Of a stretch of DNA of 6,294 nucleotides, positions 1 through 5,341 are shown piece by piece. The notes under the pieces are model-generated. The model was not told the origin of the DNA. It saw only the letters and a program-made list of their open reading frames with translations, and did not search any database. Source of the DNA: Geoglobus sp. (GTDB lineage: Archaea; Halobacteriota; Archaeoglobi; Archaeoglobales; Archaeoglobaceae); contig JALURI010000039.1 in the NCBI GenBank assembly GCA_027016965.1, positions 1 to 6,294 of the forward strand. Direction: 5' to 3'. The first letter of the stretch is position 1, and every line of letters starts with the position of its first letter. The translations under genes and the position numbers were made by a program.

Positions 1-297
1 GAGCTCATGAAAAGGCATACTGAAGAAGTAATTGAGATGGCAAAAAGAATAGGAGTGCATGGCCTGATAGCACCAGCCACAAGAGCTGAAAGGGTAAAGG
101 AGATAAGAAAAAAAGCTGACAGGCTTAAAATTCTGTGTCCTGGAGTTATCGTCCAAGGGGGAAATGTTGAGGACGTGATAAAAGCAGGTGCAGATGGAAT
201 AATAGTTGGAAGAGCCATTTACAATTCTCATGAGCCTGGAAAAGAGGCTGAGAAAATCAACAGGCTTATACAATGTTTTCTGAAAAAGTATAAATAA
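1..297 (+). CDS. pyrF: Orotidine 5'-phosphate decarboxylase, C-terminal part (5' end outside window)
   Basis: This is the last 98 residues of an open frame that runs in from the left edge, so the true start is not visible and the ATG at 7 is internal. OMP decarboxylase converts OMP to UMP, the last step of pyrimidine synthesis, in the cytoplasm as a TIM-barrel dimer. Visible family signatures are APATRAERVKEIR (about residues 23-35), the phosphate-loop segment PGVIVQGG (about 47-54) and GADGIIVGRAIY (about 62-73). The Arg in VGR corresponds to the phosphate-binding Arg of archaeal OMPDCs. The order and spacing match the archaeal enzyme better than the related 3-hexulose-6-phosphate synthase and keto-gulonate-phosphate decarboxylases, which share the fold and are the main alternative. 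The substrate-binding and catalytic Asp/Lys segment lies upstream of the window. The stop codon TAA (295-297) lies in the TATA box of the next gene, so gpsA can be transcribed independently. Confidence 0.87.
   Translation, partial: ELMKRHTEEVIEMAKRIGVHGLIAPATRAERVKEIRKKADRLKILCPGVIVQGGNVEDVIKAGADGIIVGRAIYNSHEPGKEAEKINRLIQCFLKKYK
282..296 (+). promoter_or_regulatory. Archaeal BRE/TATA promoter for gpsA
   Basis: A purine-rich BRE-like stretch (GAAAAAG, 282-288) runs directly into TATAAATA (289-296). The centre of the TATA box is about 27 bases before the gpsA ATG at 320. In archaea transcription usually starts about 25-27 bases after the TATA centre, which would put the start site at or within a base or two of the ATG. 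There is no Shine-Dalgarno match between 298 and 319, consistent with a leaderless mRNA. The element overlaps the last codons and stop of pyrF. Confidence 0.72.
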
Positions 298-319
298 AAG
301 CGACTCTGAAAAAAATTCC

Positions 320-1330
320 ATGAGGATAACCATTCTCGGAGCAGGTGCAATGGGTGCAGCACTGACCATTCCATATTCTGAGAAAAATGAAGTTGTTCTG
401 TGGGGAACAGAGTATGATATAGACATTCTTGACAAAATCAAGAGGGGAGAAGAGCATCCAAGAATCGGAATAAAGGTTATTGCAGAAAAAATACTGTATC
501 CGGATGAACTTGAAAAAGCTCTTGATTCAGAAATAATCCTGATGGGTGTGAGCACAGAAGGGGTAATGAGTATCTTCAAAGAGATTGAAAGCAGGATTGA
601 AGATCAGATTCTGATCACGATTGCAAAGGGATTCATAGAAAGAGATGAAATTCTGACAATTCCTGAAGCAATATGGGGTGAGAGGGAAGATCTCAAAGAC
701 AGAGTTGTGGCTGTGACAGGACCATCCATTGCAAAGGAGGTTGCATTTAAACTGCCAACCCATGTTACATACTCATCCACATCAGAGAAAACCCTTAAGA
801 TAATCAAAAATTCTCTTGAAACTCATTTTTACAGAATTGAAACCTCCAAAGACATAATAGGCTGTGAGATTGGCTCAGCCCTCAAAAATGTTTACTCAAT
901 AGCCATCTCATGGATAAGGGGTATTGAAAGCAGAAAGCATGTTACAATGAACAATCTGAAGGGAATAATAGTATCAATGGCTTTGAAAGAGATTTCGAAG
1001 ATCGTTGTTGCAAAGGGTGGAAAATGGGAATCTGTTTATGGTTTTACAGGTATAGGTGATTTAATAGCAACGTTCAGAGGTGGAAGGAACGGAATGTTTG
1101 GTGAACTTCTTGGAAAGGGGTATGATGTGGAATCAGCACTTAAAGAGCTTCAGAAAAAGGGTGTTGGAGTTATAGAAGGTTACACAAATGCCAGCAGAGC
1201 ATACAGACTGGCAGAAGAGCTTGATAATAAAGGTAAGCTCAGACTCGAGGATCTGAAGCTTTTAAATGGAATAAATGATGTCCTGTACCATGATGGAAGT
1301 GCAGAGGATGTAATTGATACCTTGTTTTGA
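320..1330 (+). CDS. gpsA: sn-Glycerol-3-phosphate dehydrogenase [NAD(P)+]
   Basis: This cytoplasmic enzyme interconverts dihydroxyacetone phosphate and sn-glycerol 3-phosphate with NAD(P)H. The 336-residue length fits the family. It opens with a Rossmann fold: ILGAGAMG (5-12, GxGxxG). It then has AKGF with Lys103, TGPSIAKEV (133-141), the catalytic-lysine segment EIGSALKNVYSIA (Lys189), GIGDLIATFRGGRNGMFG (244-261; Arg256-Asn257 are the usual phosphate-binding pair) and IEGYTNA (286-292). From memory, segments such as SALKNVYSIAI and GDLIATFRGGRNGM are near-identical to the A. fulgidus GpsA, a structurally studied enzyme reported to prefer NADP+; that preference is inferred here. The ATG at 320 is supported by the TATA box 27 bases upstream and by the GAGAMG motif starting at residue 7. 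No Shine-Dalgarno sequence is visible. The stop codon abuts the stop of the convergent AOR gene. Archaeal lipids use sn-glycerol 1-phosphate, so its role is probably in glycerol or G3P catabolism or redox balance. Confidence 0.95.
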   Translation: MRITILGAGAMGAALTIPYSEKNEVVLWGTEYDIDILDKIKRGEEHPRIGIKVIAEKILYPDELEKALDSEIILMGVSTEGVMSIFKEIESRIEDQILITIAKGFIERDEILTIPEAIWGEREDLKDRVVAVTGPSIAKEVAFKLPTHVTYSSTSEKTLKIIKNSLETHFYRIETSKDIIGCEIGSALKNVYSIAISWIRGIESRKHVTMNNLKGIIVSMALKEISKIVVAKGGKWESVYGFTGIGDLIATFRGGRNGMFGELLGKGYDVESALKELQKKGVGVIEGYTNASRAYRLAEELDNKGKLRLEDLKLLNGINDVLYHDGSAEDVIDTLF

Positions 1331-1333
1331 TCA
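1328..1333. other. Zero-gap convergent gene junction (overlap-free TGATCA)
   Basis: The plus-strand TGA of gpsA (1328-1330) and the minus-strand TGA of the AOR gene (read on plus as TCA, 1331-1333) are directly adjacent and form the palindrome TGATCA. There is no intergenic DNA, so any transcription termination signal for either gene must lie inside the other gene's coding region. I see no strong hairpin or long T run on either side. The two mRNAs probably have complementary 3' ends. Confidence 0.9.
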
Positions 1334-3064
1334 TATTCTTGAAAGGTATGTCTTTCTGTAATAGTTCAGGGCATTTTCAAAGAAATCTCTTTCAAGCCTT
1401 CCATGTGGTGTTTCAGCTTCGAACACTCTCTCAGGAATTTGAGACAGATTAGGTTCATATCCCATTTCCTTTTTGAGTTTTAATTTTTCCAGGTATATCT
1501 TCTCTCCAATCTTCTCAAGCTCTTCCTGTGTGAGTTCAAAGCCAAGTGGTAGAAATGCCCTGCTCACCAAGTCAGGCTTGAACACGTTTCTTGCAAAGAA
1601 GCAGACAACCAGACTTGAAAGTACCTGCCTCCACATCTCCTCCTTTACAAGTCTGTTAACCATCTCTTCAGGGTTCAGACCCTTAGCCTTCTGATCAAGG
1701 GAGTATCCGCCATTATCAAGGTGACTGTGCCTCAATCCGATGATAAGTCCGATGTAATTGGCATATCCTGTATTATACCCGGGCATTTCGTTTCCTGCCA
1801 GAGTCATGGCAAACTCAGTTCCACCATACTTCTCAGCAGCAAATTTTGCTCCTCTTGCAAGGGCGGAGTAGAATTTATTGGGTTGATTCACGATGTAATC
1901 TATTGCCTTCAGGTAAGAAGCTGAACTTCCAAATTCAAGGTCAACAATTGTCTCATCTCGGCTTACAAAACCTCTTTTGAAAGCCTCAGTAGCCCATGCA
2001 AGGCACACACCTGTACTTATGGCGTCAAGTCCATAGGATTCAACCCTGTGGATGAGTTTCAGAAGATCTCCTCTTCCCCTGATCCCTATCATTGAGCCAA
2101 GAGCATATATCAGCTCGTAATCGTATCCTATCATTATTGTCTTGAAAAAGTACTTCTCATCCTCGTATTCCTCTCTGAGGGCTGCAATATGTATGCAGGC
2201 TGTTGGACAGTGGCTGCAGGCAATTCTTCTTCCAAGATTTCCCTCTGCAAATTTTTCACCGCTGATATCTTCGCAATCAAATCTCTGCTCAGTCAGATTT
2301 TTTACAGGCAAACCTCCCAGTTCATTTAGAGGGAGCACATTTTCTGCAGTTCCGAGAAGGTGATACTTCTTCATTGCCTCAGATTCAACACCTATTCTGT
2401 ATATCTCAGAGTAAACTTCTCTATAAAGTTTTGGATCTGCAGGAGTATATGTTTTGTTACCCATAACAACAACTGCCAGAAGATTTTTGCTTCCAAAAAC
2501 TGCACCAAGACCGAGTCTGCCAAAATGCCTGTATGTTTCGGTTGTAAGACATGCAAATCTAACAAGCTTTTCACCTGCATATCCGGCTCTTATAATACTT
2601 CTGATCCCTCTGCCTCCTTCAATCTCTGCAAGAATCCTCCCGAGAATGAGCGAATCTCTTATGCCTTTAAGCGACCTCCCATCTCTGAAGTAAACTCTGT
2701 CACCATCAATAACAATGTAAACAGGCTTTTCGCTTCTACCTTCAATAACCACAGACATAAATCCTGCAGATGCAATAGCCATGGCTGTTCTTCCGCCTGC
2801 ATGGGTTTCCCCCAGCTCTCCTGTGAGTGGGCTTTTGAAAAGGGCAACTGTTTTTGATGCGTAGGGATATGCAGGAGTGAACTGTCCGATTGAGAAGACA
2901 ACAACATTTTCTTGGCTGAGTGGATCAGCAGAATAATTCAGTCTCTCCTTTAAAATCTGTATTCCGACTCCAACACCACCTATCCATTCTTCAGCGAGAT
3001 CCTCTCGCTCTTCAACCTGATAGGTGTAATCTGAAAGGTCGATTGTCAGAACCCTGTTAATCAT
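1331..3064 (-). CDS. aor: Aldehyde:ferredoxin oxidoreductase family tungsten/molybdenum pterin enzyme
   Basis: This is a 577-residue catalytic subunit of the AOR family, cytoplasmic enzymes with a bis-pterin W (or Mo) cofactor and one [4Fe-4S] cluster that typically oxidise aldehydes to acids. The N-terminal domain contains WIGGVGVGIQIL (27-38), FKSPLTGELGETHAGG (76-91) and FGRLGLGAVFGSKNL (181-195), all AOR pterin-binding landmarks. The cluster ligands are C283-x2-C286-x3-C290 and C488 (in LVVCFFA). Further family motifs are YDYELIYALG (314-323; Glu317 aligns by eye with the catalytic Glu region), YGLDAISTG (344-352), NEMPGYNTG and the histidine-rich RHSHLDNGGYSLD (445-457), which differs from classical AOR/FOR and suggests a separate clade. 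The substrate cannot be assigned. The start has a GAGGTGAT Shine-Dalgarno sequence 6 bases upstream and overlaps the polyferredoxin stop by four bases (ATGA). No signal peptide is seen. The symbol is used in the family sense only. Confidence 0.92.
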   Translation of the reverse strand: MINRVLTIDLSDYTYQVEEREDLAEEWIGGVGVGIQILKERLNYSADPLSQENVVVFSIGQFTPAYPYASKTVALFKSPLTGELGETHAGGRTAMAIASAGFMSVVIEGRSEKPVYIVIDGDRVYFRDGRSLKGIRDSLILGRILAEIEGGRGIRSIIRAGYAGEKLVRFACLTTETYRHFGRLGLGAVFGSKNLLAVVVMGNKTYTPADPKLYREVYSEIYRIGVESEAMKKYHLLGTAENVLPLNELGGLPVKNLTEQRFDCEDISGEKFAEGNLGRRIACSHCPTACIHIAALREEYEDEKYFFKTIMIGYDYELIYALGSMIGIRGRGDLLKLIHRVESYGLDAISTGVCLAWATEAFKRGFVSRDETIVDLEFGSSASYLKAIDYIVNQPNKFYSALARGAKFAAEKYGGTEFAMTLAGNEMPGYNTGYANYIGLIIGLRHSHLDNGGYSLDQKAKGLNPEEMVNRLVKEEMWRQVLSSLVVCFFARNVFKPDLVSRAFLPLGFELTQEELEKIGEKIYLEKLKLKKEMGYEPNLSQIPERVFEAETPHGRLERDFFENALNYYRKTYLSRI

Positions 3065-3465
3065 ACCTCAATCACCTCGAGAACTCCATGAGGACAGAAA
3101 TCAACACAGTAGCCACAGTGGATGCACACAGAAATTTTTCCATCATCTCTCTCAAAGATTGCTCCAATCTTGCATGCGGATATGCAGTTGTGGCATGAAA
3201 GGCATACTTTCTCGTTGTATGTTACTCCCCCACCCTTTCGTGGTTTCAATGCCTTTGAGGGACATACCTCTGCACATGGAGGCTCGATACATGCATGACA
3301 GAAAATAACAGTTGCACCTCTTTCAAAACCACTCAGGCTCACAGCTCTTATTCCTGCATGTCCTACGCCTATTCTCTGGTTTTTTACGTTTTTCCTTGAG
3401 CATGCAAGCATACAGAGACTGCAACCAACGCATTTTTCAACATCAGCAAGCCTTAAAATCTTCAT
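3061..3465 (-). CDS. Polyferredoxin with four [4Fe-4S] clusters; electron-transfer subunit for the AOR protein
   Basis: This 134-residue protein has exactly 16 cysteines in four ferredoxin motifs: C12-x2-C15-x2-C18-x3-C22, C56-x2-C59-x4-C64-x3-C68P, C88-x2-C91-x2-C94-x3-C98 and C114-x2-C117-x2-C120-x3-C124P. This is the arrangement of HycB/DmsB-type iron-sulfur subunits, in which clusters form from crossed motif pairs, so four [4Fe-4S] clusters are predicted. There is no Tat or Sec signal and no membrane segment, so it should be cytoplasmic. It is followed by the AOR-type catalytic subunit with a four-base overlap. The pair recalls the small AorA-like and large AorB-like subunits of multi-subunit bacterial AORs, and E. 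coli YdhY/YdhV, so it probably carries electrons to or from the tungsten subunit. Its start lies inside the DHH gene (23-base overlap) behind a strong Shine-Dalgarno sequence. The cluster prediction is certain from the cysteines; the partnership is inferred from context. Confidence 0.92.
   Translation of the reverse strand: MKILRLADVEKCVGCSLCMLACSRKNVKNQRIGVGHAGIRAVSLSGFERGATVIFCHACIEPPCAEVCPSKALKPRKGGGVTYNEKVCLSCHNCISACKIGAIFERDDGKISVCIHCGYCVDFCPHGVLEVIEV
3071..3078 (-). promoter_or_regulatory. Shine-Dalgarno site of the AOR gene
   Basis: GAGGTGAT on the minus strand, a perfect match to the anti-Shine-Dalgarno end of archaeal 16S rRNA, ends six bases before the ATG at 3064. It lies inside the 3' end of the polyferredoxin gene. 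It fixes the AOR start and, with the ATGA overlap, points to coupled translation. Confidence 0.8.
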
Positions 3466-4672
3466 TTTTCAGAACCTCCTCCATTGCACTGACAAACTCC
3501 CTCTCCTTACCTTTGTGAATCACCGTGGCAGCGGCAATTTTGTGAGTTGCATCTGCGTATCCTCCAACAAGTTCACTTGCTTTTGGGATAAGAAAGTCAT
3601 AACCAGGAACCTTTCCATTAAGGATCATTCTTTCGAGAGTTGATGGAGCTCTGGCACTTACCTTTACTCCCTCCCACTCTAACCTGCCAAGATCGGGAAT
3701 GGTGTTTGGCATATCCTGGAATCCCACGAGATACTTGAGAGGGTTTATAAAACTCATATCTTTTATTTGCTGGCAGAATTCACCAATTGTTTTCACACCC
3801 ATTGGATCAAATCTTTTATCAACGCTGAACCACTGGACATTTTCGGTTTCATTCATTCCATTACCCAGTCTTTGAATCTCATCCCTGAACTTCTTCTGCT
3901 TTATCTCCTCAAGTTTTTCAACCTTCTTCATCGTTTTCTCATCAAACCCCTCAAAACAGGCTTTCAATCCATCCAGATATCCTTTCTTAAGGTAACCCAC
4001 AGATCCAAGAGTTGTGAGTCGTTTTGAGAAAACATCAGCATACTCCCCAAATTTTCTGATACAGTATCTCTCTTTCATACCCTCTATCCTTATTTCAACC
4101 TGTTCGAGGGAAACAGATTCACTGAGCACATATCTGTCGAATCCCAGCACTCCACCATACCTGTCGTGATAGTCTCCGACAGCTCCAAGAAGAGCAACGT
4201 AGGCGTAATCCCTTATACTATCCGTGACTCTCTGAGCGAATATGTAGTTAAGAGTGGAAGCAGATATGAAAACATCTCCGGAAATGCCTGCAAGTTCTGG
4301 ATCAAGGATTGTAACATTGTTTTTCTGGACATCCTTTGCCGGATGATGGTCGATAATAAATGAATAGGACCCTTCCTTTGTTTTTTCTGCGATTATTCCG
4401 CTTGCAAGACCACCAAGATCTGTATAAATGAAAATTCCATCTCTTTCTCTGTGTATTTTATCAATAATCTCAGGATAAACCTTCTCAACGCAGATGAGCT
4501 CATAATCAACATTCAGTTCTTCAAGCATGACCTTCTGGAGTACACCGGAGCATATCCCATCTGCATCATTGTGGTGGATAACAGTAATTTTCCTTCCGTC
4601 TTCTTCTTTAAGGAATGTCTTTACCGCTCTGTCCACTTCATCATAGAATCTCCCGTTAACAATGTACTCCAT
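3443..4672 (-). CDS. DHH-DHHA1 family phosphoesterase (RecJ-like, archaeal)
   Basis: This 409-residue protein belongs to the DHH superfamily of Mn2+-dependent phosphoesterases, which includes RecJ single-strand exonucleases, archaeal RecJ/GAN proteins and nano-RNA or cyclic-dinucleotide phosphodiesterases. The metal-binding motifs are all present: HHNDADG (33-39; Asp36, Asp38), TDLGG with Asp85, IDHHPA (107-112; Asp108-His109-His110) and GAVGDYHDR with Asp167. A middle charged helix (about 245-272) leads to a C-terminal DHHA1 domain with VSARAPS (338-344) and GGYADATHKIAAATV (370-384), which resembles the GGHxxAAG substrate-binding motif. The catalytic core looks intact, so it should be an active hydrolase, but nucleic acid versus small-molecule substrate cannot be told from sequence. 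The ATG at 4672 is favoured because a TATA box lies 28 bases upstream and no Shine-Dalgarno sequence is visible, suggesting a leaderless transcript. It is the first gene of an overlapping unit with the polyferredoxin and AOR genes. Confidence 0.88.
   Translation of the reverse strand: MEYIVNGRFYDEVDRAVKTFLKEEDGRKITVIHHNDADGICSGVLQKVMLEELNVDYELICVEKVYPEIIDKIHRERDGIFIYTDLGGLASGIIAEKTKEGSYSFIIDHHPAKDVQKNNVTILDPELAGISGDVFISASTLNYIFAQRVTDSIRDYAYVALLGAVGDYHDRYGGVLGFDRYVLSESVSLEQVEIRIEGMKERYCIRKFGEYADVFSKRLTTLGSVGYLKKGYLDGLKACFEGFDEKTMKKVEKLEEIKQKKFRDEIQRLGNGMNETENVQWFSVDKRFDPMGVKTIGEFCQQIKDMSFINPLKYLVGFQDMPNTIPDLGRLEWEGVKVSARAPSTLERMILNGKVPGYDFLIPKASELVGGYADATHKIAAATVIHKGKEREFVSAMEEVLKNEDFKAC
3474..3482 (-). 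promoter_or_regulatory. Shine-Dalgarno site of the polyferredoxin gene
   Basis: GGAGGAGGT on the minus strand, with GGAGGT ending eight bases before the ATG at 3465. It is embedded in the codons for Glu-Glu-Val near the C terminus of the DHH protein. It supports the ATG at 3465 and hence the 23-base overlap with the upstream gene. Confidence 0.8.
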
Positions 4673-4683
4673 GATACATCATG
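4670..4683. repeat. 14-bp perfect inverted repeat at the DHH gene start
   Basis: CATGAT and ATCATG flank a two-base AC spacer, giving a perfect dyad whose left arm contains the complement of the DHH start codon (4670-4672). It sits just downstream of the predicted TATA box, at the expected transcription start. That is a typical position for an archaeal repressor operator. The repeat is short and may be chance. Confidence 0.35.
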
Positions 4684-4686
4684 AAC

Positions 4687-4692
4687 AAAAAA
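4687..4692 (-). terminator. Possible T-run terminator after phoU
   Basis: A run of six T on the minus strand, in a T-rich context, lies 35 bases after the phoU stop codon. Archaeal RNA polymerase can terminate at short T tracts without a hairpin, so this may end the pst-phoU transcript. It lies between the TATA box and start codon of the DHH gene, so termination here would overlap that promoter. The evidence is only the T-run and its position. Confidence 0.25.
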
Positions 4693-4694
4693 GC

Positions 4695-4709
4695 AAATAA
4701 ATAATTTTC
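4695..4709 (-). promoter_or_regulatory. Archaeal BRE/TATA promoter for the DHH-polyferredoxin-AOR unit
   Basis: On the minus strand, AGAAAA (BRE-like) is followed by TTATTTAT (4696-4703), centred about 28 bases before the DHH ATG at 4672. It is the only AT-rich promoter-like element in the 54-base gap between phoU and the DHH gene. The spacing predicts transcription starting at or next to the ATG, hence a leaderless mRNA. The three downstream genes overlap, so this is probably the main promoter for all of them. Confidence 0.6.
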
Positions 4710-4726
4710 TGGGGATAACCTGAGTT

Positions 4727-5341
4727 TCATTTAATCCATACACGCCTCCCTTCATTTATGAAGATGATTCTCGCTCCGTTTTTGCTGAGAATGTCTCCAA
4801 TTCTTTCAAAATGTATTGCTGAAAGCAGTATGCTCAGGTTCTCCTGATTGAGCTCTCCTCCCAGAAGATCATCAATTATCTCTTGTTTCAGCATATCCAG
4901 CTTGTCATCTCTGGATATGAGTTCATCTCTCATTCTGTCTGTATCTCCCCGGAGAGCTCTCTCGACTATGTCAAACATCTCGATAATTATCACCTGCATA
5001 ACCTCAAGTTTCTCAACAAATTTTTTGCTTGAAATGCTGAATCTTGCGATTTTCAGAGCAAGATCAGTTATTCTCTCGTAATTTCCAGAAAGTCTCATCA
5101 CAGTGCTTAAAAATCTCAGATCTTTCGCAACAGGCTGAAAAAGTGCAACAGCAGCGAGAGAGTCATTTTCGATATCTGTATTCAGTACATCAGCCTGTTT
5201 TTCAATTTTTTCTACCTGATACCTGATAACATTATCGTTTAATGCAGCTTTAAGGGAAAGTTCAACAGCATTTTTCGACATTCTATGGAGCTCTATGAGC
5301 TCACCTTTTATCTTATCAAGTCTTTCTTCAAGCACTCTCAT
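4727..5341 (-). CDS. phoU: Phosphate uptake regulator PhoU
   Basis: PhoU proteins are cytoplasmic all-helical, metal-binding dimers that restrain Pst-type phosphate uptake and, in bacteria, pass phosphate status to a sensor kinase. The 204-residue product is almost entirely predicted helix and shows the two-fold repeat of the family. Repeat one carries NYERITD (ExxxD, Glu89 and Asp93 from the ATG at 5341) and repeat two HFERIGD (Glu179, Asp183), the metal-binding motifs. ALFQPVAKDLRFLSTVMR (about 66-83) is also typical. The start is set at 5341 because GAGGAGGT ends six bases upstream. A TTG two codons earlier (5347) would add two residues but touches the Shine-Dalgarno sequence directly, so it is unlikely. 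The start overlaps the end of the arsenate reductase gene by 14 bases. It is the last gene of the unit beginning with pstB, which supports a role in phosphate transport control. Confidence 0.92.
   Translation of the reverse strand: MRVLEERLDKIKGELIELHRMSKNAVELSLKAALNDNVIRYQVEKIEKQADVLNTDIENDSLAAVALFQPVAKDLRFLSTVMRLSGNYERITDLALKIARFSISSKKFVEKLEVMQVIIIEMFDIVERALRGDTDRMRDELISRDDKLDMLKQEIIDDLLGGELNQENLSILLSAIHFERIGDILSKNGARIIFINEGRRVWIK

Noticed and set aside
2360..2857. 165-residue open frame on the plus strand, rich in Cys, Ser and Asn
   Set aside because: It lies wholly antisense to the AOR gene, has no recognisable motif and a composition typical of the reverse complement of a coding strand; the minus-strand reading shows all the AOR motifs.
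3443..3465. The 23-base DHH/polyferredoxin overlap as a sequencing frameshift or gene fusion
   Set aside because: Both proteins have complete domains and natural ends, the polyferredoxin has its own strong Shine-Dalgarno sequence, and tight overlaps are common in this window.
3767..4027. 86-residue open frame on the plus strand inside the DHH gene
   Set aside because: It is a shadow of the minus-strand DHH coding sequence with Leu/Phe/His-rich composition and no domain.
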